64,000 nucleotides of DNA from Arthrobacter sp. Soil763. GTDB lineage: Bacteria; Actinomycetota; Actinomycetes; Actinomycetales; Micrococcaceae. The translations under genes were made by a program, and so were the position numbers. Numbering within the stretch: the first letter of the stretch is position 1; each line of letters opens with the position of its first letter. The notes under the pieces are model-generated. The model was given only the letters and a program-made list of their open reading frames with translations. It was not told where the DNA came from and did not search any database. Below, one piece after another: positions 50,067 through 58,346 of the stretch. The stretch lies in assembly GCF_001428365.1 (NCBI RefSeq), contig NZ_LMSH01000004.1, forward strand, positions 213,270 to 277,269. Direction: 5' to 3'.

Positions 50067-50147
50067 ATGGGTGTGATCATCTTTGGACTTGTGCTGATGG
50101 CTGCTGGTGCTATCGGCTTTCTGACAGCCAGACGGGCTGCGGCCTAA
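50067..50147 (+). CDS. 26-aa single-helix membrane peptide
   Basis: AAGGAG lies 7 bp before the ATG. The peptide is a hydrophobic helix (IIFGLVLMAAGAIGFLTA) ending in RRAAA, a positive-inside anchor. It lies 43 bp after the PH-like gene and may share its transcript. Its size and topology resemble small regulatory membrane peptides or type I toxins, but no antisense RNA can be shown. Real translation unproven. Confidence 0.5.
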   Translation: MGVIIFGLVLMAAGAIGFLTARRAAA

Positions 50148-50190
50148 GGCGAGAGGATCCTTCGCGACTGGGTGCCAAACTCCACGAATT

Positions 50191-50618
50191 GTGCATGTTG
50201 GTCCAGTCCTCGAACGCTTGCCCCTTGCCGCTAACGATGCGCGAGCGGCTCAGTTCAAGTCGCATGCCGCTCTTCCTTGGAAGAGCTTGGGCTGCCGCTC
50301 AGCTACGAGTGCGTCCTCATGGCCGGAAACGTCCCAGCCTTCCTGTCTTCCGCCGAGTTGCAGGCGGCCTTCAACAACGCTACGAGAATCCTCACCCCTG
50401 CAGGCCTTCTAGTAACCGGTACTTCTTCTCACCCACGCGGCGGTCCTCGCGATCAAGACGAAGCCGCGAACGCTTCGGGCCTTGCCCTTCACAGCCGGTA
50501 TTCGAACTGGCACTTGAGCCCATTCACCGAAGATCCCAGGTGCGTGAGCATCTACAAGGCGCCAGGAGTCGCTGCGATACCCGAGGGACCGGATGGCATG
50601 TTCATCCTGCCTTCCTAG
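50191..50618 (+). pseudogene. Decayed SAM-dependent methyltransferase fragment
   Basis: In one frame (from about 50277) the sequence encodes YECVLMAGNVPAFL, then AFNNATRILTPAGLLVTG and a tail ending in HLSPFTEDPRCVSIYKAPG, typical of the C-terminal half of class I methyltransferases. The preceding residues (about 50191-50275) continue in another frame. The N-terminal SAM-binding GxGxG is missing. It is a broken remnant inside the low-GC island. Confidence 0.5.
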
Positions 50619-50722
50619 AACCCGAAGACCGTGCCGGTAGGGGATCCTTCCAACGGGACGCGGTCGGCAAGCGGCGCGCTGGCTCACAGGAGTCAGCAAA
50701 AATTGGGGCAGTCCGGCTGGTT

Positions 50723-50761
50723 TTGGTTGCTGCCCTGCTGCCGGTAGTCTCCGGTTTCATG
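50723..50761 (+). promoter_or_regulatory. Predicted leaderless promoter of the 88-aa gene
   Basis: TTGGTT (50723-50728) and TAGTCT (50745-50750) are 16 bp apart, and the ATG starts 8 bp after the -10. No ribosome site is present. Confidence 0.45.
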
Positions 50762-51025
50762 GGTAATGATTCAGGCCTCCCGTCTGCAGGAGAGCAAAGA
50801 GTTCCGGTCGACAAGGTGCTGAATGGGTTGGAAGTCCACGCACTTGAACCAGGTGAAACCGCGATTGAGGCGTTCATTCTTTTGAAGGTTCTTGACCAGG
50901 ATGGGGATGTGGCGTGGTCGTATCGGACCACCAATCGACTCAGCAGAGAAGAACTGCTTGGTGCCCTGACCGTTCAGGTGGATGTTCTACGGAAGTCACT
51001 CCGGGATGAGTGGGATGACAGCTAG
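50759..51025 (+). CDS. Small hypothetical protein (88 aa)
   Basis: The C-terminal part of a longer open frame reads as a genuine small protein: alternating hydrophobic strands (TAIEAFILLKVLDQDGDVAWSY) and an amphipathic helix (EELLGALTVQVDVLRKSLRDEW). The upstream part of the frame (from 50189) is Arg/Ser-rich and unlike a protein, so the ATG at 50759 is chosen. The pattern resembles small phage- or mobile-element-linked proteins, but I do not recognise the family. It lies in the low-GC island. Confidence 0.55.
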   Translation: MGNDSGLPSAGEQRVPVDKVLNGLEVHALEPGETAIEAFILLKVLDQDGDVAWSYRTTNRLSREELLGALTVQVDVLRKSLRDEWDDS

Positions 51026-51166
51026 CCTCATCGCTTGAAGCCATCGCATCGAACTGCGGAACTCTCGTCCTCGATCACGGGTTTTTAGGCACAGTTGGCG
51101 CCGGCGCTGACGGAATCGGCCGGCCGCCGGGGCGGCCACGGTGAAGACCAGCAGAAATTGAGCGGC

Positions 51167-52072
51167 TCAGCCGGCCAAGACCTCCTGGCGGTCGGCGATC
51201 TCGGCCCGGACAGCGGCCAGGACCGCCTGCACCGGAGCCGACCGCAGCGATTCGGCCCGGGCCACCGCCCAGATCGGCAGCTGCCGCTGGAAATCATCCG
51301 GAAGGACCGGCACGAAGCCAGGCTTGCCGACCACCAGGAAATTCGGCAGCAGCCCGATCCCTGCCGCGCGGCGGACCGCCTCCAGCTGGGCGAAGATGCT
51401 GGTGGCCTGGAAGCTGGAGCGCGGCATCGGCAACTGGGTGGACCGGTGCCCGAGTTCGGCGACCTGCAGGGCCGACTCCACGTAGGAGACGAACCCGTGC
51501 TGCCGGACGTCGTCGAGCGTCTCCGGCAGCCCGTGCCCGCTGGCGTATTCCGGGCTCGCGTAGAGCCGCAGGACGTAGTTGGACAGGAAGATGGTCTGGG
51601 CGTTGCTGACCTCTAGGTTGCCGACTACCACCTCCAGGTCCACCCCCGAGCGGTTCTGGCTCACCTTCCGGGTGGCGCTGAGCATCTCGACGTTTAGCAG
51701 GGGGTGCTCACGCTGCAGCCGGACCAGGGCCGGGGCGACGAATTCCGCGCCGAAGCCATCCGGGGTGCTGATCCGGACCATCCCGGAGAGGTGATCCTCG
51801 GTCCGGGCAATCCGGCCGGACAGCGCTCCCAGCGTGCCCTCGATCGCCTCGGCCGCCTCAACCGCCTGGGCCCCGAGTTCGGTCAGTTCCCAGCCATGCG
51901 GGCTCCGCTCCAGGGTCCGGCCACCCAACTGCTTATCCAGGGCCAGGATCCGGCGCGAGATGGTGGTGTGCGTGGTGCCGAGGGTCTCTGCGACGGCGTT
52001 GAACCGGCCCAGCCGGGCCACTGTCAGCAGGATCAACAGGTCGTCCGGGCTCGGGAGCCGCTTCAAGTCCAT
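51167..52072 (-). CDS. LysR-family transcriptional regulator
   Basis: 301 aa. The N-terminal helix-turn-helix (LLTVARLGRFNAVAETLGTT, HTTISRRILALDKQLGG) is followed by a LysR substrate domain. The ATG at 52072 has AAGGAAGG 8 bp upstream. It is divergent from mmsB-mmsA across 140 bp and probably controls them in response to a valine-catabolism intermediate (inference). A TGTGCA-N4-TGCACA palindrome lies 17 bp upstream of its start. Confidence 0.92.
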   Translation of the reverse strand: MDLKRLPSPDDLLILLTVARLGRFNAVAETLGTTHTTISRRILALDKQLGGRTLERSPHGWELTELGAQAVEAAEAIEGTLGALSGRIARTEDHLSGMVRISTPDGFGAEFVAPALVRLQREHPLLNVEMLSATRKVSQNRSGVDLEVVVGNLEVSNAQTIFLSNYVLRLYASPEYASGHGLPETLDDVRQHGFVSYVESALQVAELGHRSTQLPMPRSSFQATSIFAQLEAVRRAAGIGLLPNFLVVGKPGFVPVLPDDFQRQLPIWAVARAESLRSAPVQAVLAAVRAEIADRQEVLAG

Positions 52073-52088
52073 CCGGGGCCTTCCTTTG

Positions 52089-52104
52089 TGTGCATCGTTG
52101 CACA
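52089..52104. promoter_or_regulatory. Candidate LysR operator between lysR and mmsB
   Basis: TGTGCA-N4-TGCACA, a perfect 6-bp inverted repeat in the divergent gap close to the lysR start, suits autoregulation. A second small hairpin (ACCGGC-N6-GCCGGT, 52167-52184) lies in the mmsB leader. Confidence 0.4.
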
Positions 52105-52212
52105 TAGCATCTTCACTTTTTCCCCTTGATTGCACTGTAACAGGGTGTGATGGTGGACACGGAAGAACCGGCACATGCGCCGGTCACAATGCAAAGCAAA
52201 GGAGCTTACGCC

Positions 52213-53115
52213 ATGGCAGTTGTCGCCTGGATCGGACTGGGAAACATGGGCGGGTCCATGTCGGTGAACCTGGCTAAGGCCGGAAACGAGGTCCGCGGCT
52301 TCGACCTGAACCCGCAGGCCGTGGCGGCGGCCGAGGCCGGGGGAGTCAAGCCGGTGGGCAGCATTGCCGAGGCGGTGGAGGGCGCCGACGTCGTCTTCAC
52401 CATGCTCCCCAAGGGCGAGCACGCCCGCGCCGTTTACCTCGGCGACGACGGCGTGCTGGCCCACGCCGACACCCGCACCCTGCTGGTGGATTCCTCGACA
52501 ATCGACATCGCCTCGGCCCAGGCCCTGCACGACGCCGCCGCAGAAGCCGGCTTCCGCTTCGTCGACGCGCCCGTCTCCGGCGGCATGAGCGGCGCCAAGG
52601 CCGCGACCCTGACCTTCATGATCGGCGGCGAGGCGCAGGCGGTGGCCGACGCCACCGAATACATCCGCCCGATGGCCGGAAACATCATTCCCACCGGCGG
52701 CGCCACCACCGGCCAGGCCGCCAAGATCTGCAACAACCTCATGCTCTTCATCAACCTCGCCTCCACCGCCGAGGGCGCCGTCCTGGCGGACCGCCTCGGC
52801 CTGGACAAGCAGGTCTTCTGGGACATCGCCTCCGTCTCCTCGGGCGACAGCTGGGCGCTCCGCACCTGGTACCCGGTGGCCGGCGTCGTGCCCACCGCCG
52901 CGTCCAACAACGACTTCGCCCCCACCTTCACCGCCGAACTGGCCAACAAGGACATCGGCCTGGCCATCAGCGCCGCCAAGGACACCGGCACGCCGCTGGA
53001 AATCGGCGAGCACGTCCAGCAGCTGTTCCAGCGGCTGATCGACGGCGGCCAGTCCGGCAAGGACTGCTCCGCCATCGTCAAGCTGGTCGACGGTTCGTTC
53101 GAGCCCGCCAACTAG
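52213..53115 (+). CDS. mmsB: 3-hydroxyisobutyrate dehydrogenase
   Basis: 300 aa. An NAD fold with GLGNMGGSM, the family motif DAPVSGGMSGAKAATL and the catalytic Lys in GQAAKICNN. It oxidises 3-hydroxyisobutyrate to methylmalonate semialdehyde in valine degradation. AAAGGAG precedes the ATG at 52213. The dehydrogenase using its product follows 29 bp downstream. Confidence 0.95.
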   Translation: MAVVAWIGLGNMGGSMSVNLAKAGNEVRGFDLNPQAVAAAEAGGVKPVGSIAEAVEGADVVFTMLPKGEHARAVYLGDDGVLAHADTRTLLVDSSTIDIASAQALHDAAAEAGFRFVDAPVSGGMSGAKAATLTFMIGGEAQAVADATEYIRPMAGNIIPTGGATTGQAAKICNNLMLFINLASTAEGAVLADRLGLDKQVFWDIASVSSGDSWALRTWYPVAGVVPTAASNNDFAPTFTAELANKDIGLAISAAKDTGTPLEIGEHVQQLFQRLIDGGQSGKDCSAIVKLVDGSFEPAN

Positions 53116-53144
53116 TCCCCCACATCTTCCAGAAAGAGACCCCC

Positions 53145-54629
53145 ATGGAACGCATCCCGCACTTCATCAACGGCGCCCTCGTCGCCGACGCCGAGCGCGT
53201 CGGCCCGGTGTTCAACCCGGCCACCGGCGAACAGGAAAAGGAGGTGGCCCTCGCCTCCGCCGCCCGCGTCGAGGAAGCCATCGCCGCAGCCCGCGCCGCC
53301 CTGCCGGGCTGGCGCGCCACCAGCCTGGCCAAGCGCACCACCATCTTCTTCAAGGTCCGCGAGCTGCTCATGCAGCGCCGGCCCGAACTGGCTGCCCTGC
53401 TGACCAGCGAGCACGGCAAGGTCCTCTCCGACGCCGAGGGCGAGATCACCCGCGGCCTGGAAAACATCGAGTTCGCCACCGGACTGTCCCACATGCTCAA
53501 GGGCGAGCGCTCCGAGCAGGTCTCCAGCGGCGTCGACGTGCACTCGGTCCGCCAGCCCGTCGGCGTGGTCGCCTGCATCACGCCGTTCAACTTCCCCGCC
53601 ATGGTGCCGCTGTGGATGATCGGCAGCGCCCTGGCCTGCGGCAACACCGTGCTCCTGAAGCCCAGCGAGAAGGACCCGTCCTCGGCGATCTTCATCGCCC
53701 AGGTCTTCGCCGAGGCAGGCCTGCCCGCCGGCGTGCTCAACGTCGTCCACGGCGACAAGGAAGCCGTCGACGTGCTCCTCGAGCACCCCGAGGTCAAGGC
53801 CGTCAGCTTTGTCGGGTCGACGCCGATCGCCCAGTCGATCTACAAGCGTGCGGCGGACAACGGCAAGCGCGTCCAGGCCCTCGGCGGGGCCAAGAACCAC
53901 ATGGTGGTCCTCCCGGATGCGGACCTGGACATGGCCGCGGACGCTGCCGTCTCCGCCGCCTACGGTTCGGCGGGGGAGCGCTGCATGGCCGTAAGCGTGC
54001 TGGTCGCGGTCGGAAACATTGCGGACGACCTGGTCGGCGCGATCAAGACCCGCATGGCCACCCTGAAAATCGGCCCGGGCACCGACCCCGCATCCCAGAT
54101 GGGCCCGCTGATCACCGCCGAGCACCGCGACAAGGTTGCCTCCTACGTGGCCGGCGCCGCGGACGAGGGCGCCTCCGTGGTGGTCGACGGCCGGGAGCAG
54201 GAGTTCGTCTCCAAGGGCTTCTTCATCGGCGTAAGCCTGATCGACCACGTCAAGCCCGGCATGAAGGTCTACGACGACGAGATCTTCGGCCCGGTGCTGT
54301 CGGTGGTCCGGGTCGAGACCTACGCCGACGCCGTGAAGCTGGTCAACGACAACGAATTCGGCAACGGCGTGGCGATCTTCACCCGCGACGGCGGCGCGGC
54401 CCGCCAGTTCGAGTTCGACGTCGAGGCCGGCATGGTGGGCGTCAACGTGCCGATCCCGGTGCCGGTGGGGACCTTCTCCTTCGGCGGCTGGAAGAACTCG
54501 CTCTTCGGCGACACGCACATGTACGGCCCGGAGAGCATCCGCTTCTACACCCGCGGCAAGGTGGTCACCACCCGCTGGCCGGATCCGTCGACCTCGGTGA
54601 TCGACCTCGGCTTCCCGCAGGTCGACTAG
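53145..54629 (+). CDS. mmsA: Methylmalonate-semialdehyde dehydrogenase (CoA-acylating)
   Basis: 494 aa, aldehyde dehydrogenase superfamily. The catalytic Cys lies in GSAGERCMAVSV, typical of MmsA, with TPFNFPAMVPLWM and FGGWKNSLFGD further family marks. It converts methylmalonate semialdehyde to propionyl-CoA. Operon with mmsB. Its TAG stop is 4 bp from the stop of the convergent SHOCT gene, with no hairpin terminator between. Confidence 0.96.
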   Translation: MERIPHFINGALVADAERVGPVFNPATGEQEKEVALASAARVEEAIAAARAALPGWRATSLAKRTTIFFKVRELLMQRRPELAALLTSEHGKVLSDAEGEITRGLENIEFATGLSHMLKGERSEQVSSGVDVHSVRQPVGVVACITPFNFPAMVPLWMIGSALACGNTVLLKPSEKDPSSAIFIAQVFAEAGLPAGVLNVVHGDKEAVDVLLEHPEVKAVSFVGSTPIAQSIYKRAADNGKRVQALGGAKNHMVVLPDADLDMAADAAVSAAYGSAGERCMAVSVLVAVGNIADDLVGAIKTRMATLKIGPGTDPASQMGPLITAEHRDKVASYVAGAADEGASVVVDGREQEFVSKGFFIGVSLIDHVKPGMKVYDDEIFGPVLSVVRVETYADAVKLVNDNEFGNGVAIFTRDGGAARQFEFDVEAGMVGVNVPIPVPVGTFSFGGWKNSLFGDTHMYGPESIRFYTRGKVVTTRWPDPSTSVIDLGFPQVD

Positions 54630-54633
54630 GGTC

Positions 54634-55224
54634 CTAGCCCTTCATGATCTCCGCGCGCTGGGCCATGTAGTCCTCCATCGCAAGCTCGCCGTTGCTGTAC
54701 TTCTGGTCCAGCTCGGCGAGCTTGCGGGCGCGGTAGCCCTGGGGGCCCGACGGCGCCGGCGGAACCGGGGGAACGTCGGGGGAGGTTGTCGGCTGCTGCG
54801 GGGCCGGCTGCGGCGGGTTGCTCAGGTACTCCGGGCTGTCCTCATAGGGCACCGGGTACGGCTGGCCCGGGTACTGCTGGCCGGGGTACTGCCCGGCCGG
54901 CGGCTGGCCCGGGTACTGCTGGCCGGGGTACTGCCCGGCCGGTGGCTGGTTTCCCGGGTACGGCTGGCCGGGGTACTGACCGGCCGGTGGCTGCGGGGCG
55001 CCCAGCTGGCCGAAGCCGCCGTAGTAGTCGCGCTGGGTGAACCCGTCGCGGGGCTGGCTGCTTTGCCGGCCCGGGTCCTGCCCGGGGAAACCGCCGAAGG
55101 GCTGGCCCGGGAAGCCTCCCGGCAGGCCCTGGCCCTGGTCCCGGCCGCGGGCCGAGCGGCGGTACAGGCGCATGGCCGCCGGAATCACGATGGACAGCAG
55201 GATGATCCAAAAGAAAATGCTCAC
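54634..55224 (-). CDS. SHOCT-domain membrane protein with Pro/Gln/Tyr-rich repeats
   Basis: 196 aa. One N-terminal membrane helix ([15 protein letters not shown]), a basic flank, a Gly/Pro/Gln-rich linker with three repeats of a roughly 14-residue unit ([17 protein letters not shown] 54852-54995) and a C-terminal SHOCT helix pair ([19 protein letters not shown]). SHOCT domains mediate oligomerisation. The disordered linker may aid clustering. Function unknown. Confidence 0.85.
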   Translation of the reverse strand: MSIFFWIILLSIVIPAAMRLYRRSARGRDQGQGLPGGFPGQPFGGFPGQDPGRQSSQPRDGFTQRDYYGGFGQLGAPQPPAGQYPGQPYPGNQPPAGQYPGQQYPGQPPAGQYPGQQYPGQPYPVPYEDSPEYLSNPPQPAPQQPTTSPDVPPVPPAPSGPQGYRARKLAELDQKYSNGELAMEDYMAQRAEIMKG

Positions 55225-55314
55225 GGTACCGGGCCTCTCAGAAGGTGTCTTTCCAGCTTAACGCGCCCGGACCCTCCGGGGTGCCGGGCGCTGCCGCGGC
55301 GGATAGCCTACGGG

Positions 55315-56205
55315 TCAGGGACGCGCCGCCTCCTGGGCGTCCGGCCGGCCCTCGTCGGAGCCGCGCGGACCCTCGCCCGAGCCCAGCGGCACGCCGGGGC
55401 CGAAGACCGGCCCGGCCAGCGGCCGCTTCGCCGTGATGCCGTCACCGGAGGAACGGTGCCGCAGCCGGCGCACCACCCAGGGCACGAAGTGCTCGCGGGC
55501 CCAGATGAGGTCCCCGGTGCGGGCCTCCCGCCAGCTGCGCTGGGGCAGCGGCTTGGGCATCAGCGGCTCGAGGGTGTGCTCCACGTTCAGCGACTCCAGC
55601 ACCATCGCGGCGATCGTGTGGTGGCCCAGGGGAGAGAAGTGCAGCCGGTCCGCGTCCCACATCTGCGGGTCGGTGAGCTGCCGCAGCGACCACATGTCCG
55701 CGATGACGGCGTCGTGCCGGGCCGCCACCGTGCGCAGGTTCTCGTTGTAGATCGCCACCTTGCTGCGGATCCGGCCCAGCACCGAGGAGCCCGTGTCCGG
55801 GCCGTTGAACAGCACGACGGTGGCGCCGCCCAGGCTCAGGATCTGCACCACGGAGTCCAGCCGCTCGGCGAGGACATCCGGGTCGCCGCCGGGCCGGATC
55901 AGGTCGTTGCCGCCGGCCGAGAGGGTCACCAGGTCAGGCTTCAGCGACAGGCAGTGCGCCAGCTGCTGGTCCACGATCTGCTGCAGCAGCCGGCCCCGGA
56001 CCGCCAGGTTGGCGTAGGCGAAGTCATCGCGGCCGCGGCTCAGTTCCTCGGCCACCCGGTCGGCCCAGCCACGGTGGCCGCCGGGGCTGGCCGGTTCCGG
56101 GTCCCCGATGCCCTCGGTGAAGGAATCGCCCATCGCCACGTACCGGGTCCAGGGGTGGTTGACCGTCCGGTCGGGAAAATTCTCCATCGCCGCTGTTTCG
56201 CTCAC
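55315..56205 (-). CDS. SGNH/GDSL-family hydrolase
   Basis: 296 aa from the GTG at 56205 (AGGA 7 bp upstream); ATG at 56187 is the alternative. SGNH blocks: AMGDSFTEG with the nucleophile Ser, SAGGNDL with the Asn, and DADRLHFSPLGH with the Asp-His pair. No signal peptide is visible, so a cytoplasmic esterase or lipase is likely. The substrate is unknown. Divergent from the alpha/beta hydrolase with 76 bp between. Confidence 0.92.
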   Translation of the reverse strand: MSETAAMENFPDRTVNHPWTRYVAMGDSFTEGIGDPEPASPGGHRGWADRVAEELSRGRDDFAYANLAVRGRLLQQIVDQQLAHCLSLKPDLVTLSAGGNDLIRPGGDPDVLAERLDSVVQILSLGGATVVLFNGPDTGSSVLGRIRSKVAIYNENLRTVAARHDAVIADMWSLRQLTDPQMWDADRLHFSPLGHHTIAAMVLESLNVEHTLEPLMPKPLPQRSWREARTGDLIWAREHFVPWVVRRLRHRSSGDGITAKRPLAGPVFGPGVPLGSGEGPRGSDEGRPDAQEAARP

Positions 56206-56281
56206 CTTTCTATCCTGCCCTCTTCGCGCGGAGCTCCGCCACCGTCGCTGGTGACCCTCAGGTAACTGTAAGAATGGAGCC

Positions 56282-56944
56282 ATGACTGACGCCCCCTCCC
56301 ACTCCGCAGCGTTTCCCGACCCCGTCGTCCTCTGGTCGCGGCCTGAAGAGGCCCGGGCCGGCAGGCCACTGCTGGTGCTCCTGCACGGCTACGGCGCCAA
56401 CGAACAGGACCTGATGAGCCTGGCGGACCTGCTGCCGGAGGAGTTCGTCGTGGCCTCCGTGCGCGCCCCGCTCGTCTCCGGCCCGGGATTCACCTGGTTC
56501 CCGCTCACGGCGTCCATCGAATACTCCCTCGACGCCGTCAAGGACGCCGCGGCCTACGTCCAGCACTGGATCGACACGGTCCGGGACAACCACGCCTCCG
56601 TGACCCTGCTGGGCTTCTCGATGGGCATGGCGATGGCCACGACGCTGCTGCGGCAGCGCCCGGACGGCTATGCCGCCGTCGTCGGACTCTCCGGCTTCGC
56701 CGTTGACGCCGGCGCCGATCCGAGCTTCCGGGACGCCGAGCTGGACGGCACCGTCCCGATGTTTTGGGGCCGCGACCAGCAGGACCCGGTGATCACCCCG
56801 GACAAGATCGAGTTCACCATGGGCTGGGTCCGCAAGCACGTCAAGCTCACCAAGGTGCTGTACACCGGCATGTGGCACGGGATCAACCAGCAGGAAATCG
56901 GCCATGTGGGCGAATTCCTCACCCACGAGGTGCTCAACAAGTAA
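56282..56944 (+). CDS. Alpha/beta hydrolase, carboxylesterase/phospholipase type
   Basis: 220 aa. The oxyanion motif LHGYGANEQDL, nucleophile elbow GFSMGMA, Asp near FWGRDQQDPVI and His in GMWHGINQQE make a complete triad. The family includes short carboxylesterases and acyl-protein thioesterase-like enzymes. Substrate unknown. Confidence 0.92.
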   Translation: MTDAPSHSAAFPDPVVLWSRPEEARAGRPLLVLLHGYGANEQDLMSLADLLPEEFVVASVRAPLVSGPGFTWFPLTASIEYSLDAVKDAAAYVQHWIDTVRDNHASVTLLGFSMGMAMATTLLRQRPDGYAAVVGLSGFAVDAGADPSFRDAELDGTVPMFWGRDQQDPVITPDKIEFTMGWVRKHVKLTKVLYTGMWHGINQQEIGHVGEFLTHEVLNK

Positions 56945-56968
56945 GGCCCGACGGCGGGTCAGGCGCTG

Positions 56969-57205
56969 CTAGGCCCCGGCGGGGGTCACGATCCGGACGC
57001 TCTGCCCGTTCACGGTGACCGTATCGCCGTGGTGCAGCTGGCGCCCGCGGCGGTCGTCGATCTCGCCGTTGACCTTGACCAGGCCGTTCTTGATCAGTTC
57101 GGCAGCCTCCACCCCGTCCTCGACCAGGTTGGCCAGCTTCAGCAGCTGGCCCAGCCGGATCATGTCGTCGCGGATGGGAATCTCTTCAATTTCCGGGTTG
57201 CTCAT
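56969..57205 (-). CDS. S4-domain RNA-binding protein (YaaA/RlbA type)
   Basis: 78 aa, nearly all an S4 domain: IRLGQLLKLANLVEDGVEA, LIKNGLVKVNGEID and LHHGDTVTV. Such small S4 proteins bind structured RNA, possibly ribosomal. The ATG at 57205 is chosen; a longer frame to 57247 would overlap the transporter start. Confidence 0.9.
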   Translation of the reverse strand: MSNPEIEEIPIRDDMIRLGQLLKLANLVEDGVEAAELIKNGLVKVNGEIDDRRGRQLHHGDTVTVNGQSVRIVTPAGA

Positions 57206-57238
57206 ACCAGCAATCATGCCTGACCAAAGGTGGCACCA

Positions 57239-58225
57239 ATGACCCATGCACCGCGGCTCCCACTGCCCGTCGGGCTGCTCCTCGCCGTTGCGGCCGGGCT
57301 CTTCGTCCCCGTCCAGGGCAGGATCAACGGCGCCCTGGGAACCGTCCTAGCCGACGGGCTCGCCGCTGCGGTGGTCAGCTTCAGCGTCGGCCTGGTGCTG
57401 ATGATCGTCGTGTCCCTGGTCCTGCCGAAAGGACGCGCCGGGCTGGCAACCGTCCTGCCGGCGCTTCGGGAGCGCCGCTTCCCGCCCTATTACGTGCTCG
57501 CCGGCGGCATCGGTGCGTTCTTTGTCTTCGCCCAGTCCTTCACGGTAGGGCTGCTCGGCGTCGCCCTCTTCACGGTCGCCGCCGTCACCGGGCAGACGCT
57601 CAGTGGACTCTTGGTGGACCGGATGGGCCTCGGCCCGGCCGGCAAAAAGCCCGTGACCGGCATCCGGGTCATCGGCAGCGTGCTGACCGTCGCCGCCGTG
57701 GCCTGGGCCGTCTCGCCCCGCTTCGACGGCAGTGCGGCCGGCGGCGCGACGGCGGGCGGGCCGCTGCAGCTGCTGGTTCCGGTGCTCCTGCCGGTGCTCG
57801 CAGGTTTCCTGATGAGTTTCCAGCAGGCGATGAACGGCACGGCCACCGTGCACTACGGCACCCCCATCACCGCCACCCTGGTGAACTTCATCGCCGGCAG
57901 CGCCGTGCTGTGGATTGCCTGGCTGATCAAACTGGCCGTGGCCGGTCCCGGCCATGCCCTCCCCGGCGAGTGGTGGTACTACCTTGGCGGGCCGATGGGC
58001 TGTATCTTCATCGGCGTCGCCGCCTTCCTGGTCCGCGGCCTGGGGGTGCTGGTCACCGGCCTCGGCATGATCGCGGGGCAGCTGCTGGGTTCGCTCGGAC
58101 TCGACCTGGCCCTGCCCGTGCCCGGCACCGTCGTCGCGCTGCCCACCGTGCTGGGCACACTGCTGACGCTGGCGGCCATCGTCCTGGCAAGCCTGCCCTG
58201 GTCGCGCGGAGCCCTCAAGAGGTAG
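57239..58225 (+). CDS. DMT-family transporter (DUF606/YdcZ type)
   Basis: 328 aa with ten predicted membrane helices in two DUF606 repeats. The pattern [15 protein letters not shown] in the first repeat recurs as [17 protein letters not shown] in the second. Members are probable exporters of small molecules; the substrate is unknown. ATG at 57239 follows AAAGG by 8 bp; a GTG at 57230 is possible. Confidence 0.88.
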   Translation: MTHAPRLPLPVGLLLAVAAGLFVPVQGRINGALGTVLADGLAAAVVSFSVGLVLMIVVSLVLPKGRAGLATVLPALRERRFPPYYVLAGGIGAFFVFAQSFTVGLLGVALFTVAAVTGQTLSGLLVDRMGLGPAGKKPVTGIRVIGSVLTVAAVAWAVSPRFDGSAAGGATAGGPLQLLVPVLLPVLAGFLMSFQQAMNGTATVHYGTPITATLVNFIAGSAVLWIAWLIKLAVAGPGHALPGEWWYYLGGPMGCIFIGVAAFLVRGLGVLVTGLGMIAGQLLGSLGLDLALPVPGTVVALPTVLGTLLTLAAIVLASLPWSRGALKR

Positions 58226-58346
58226 CGGCACGGGTAGGCTAGGAGTTTGCATCACCCGTTCGCAGGACCCCGCCCGGCAGCCAGCCGGTGACCCGGGGCT
58301 GACAGCACGGACCGCACCCAGCGGCCCTGTAGAAATTGGAGTTCCC

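Noticed and set aside
50189..50758. N-terminal extension of the 88-aa protein to 278 aa
   Set aside because: The extension is Arg/Ser-rich with no fold-like pattern and overlaps the methyltransferase remnant in another frame.
54626..54638. Palindrome across the mmsA and SHOCT stop codons as a terminator
   Set aside because: Only 5 bp of pairing formed by the two TAG stops; too weak.
54852..54995. CRISPR-like short repeats
   Set aside because: They are adjacent coding repeats of a Pro/Gln/Tyr-rich linker without spacers.
58226..58346. T-box riboswitch before glyS
   Set aside because: No specifier stem or conserved T-box sequence is visible in the 121-bp leader.
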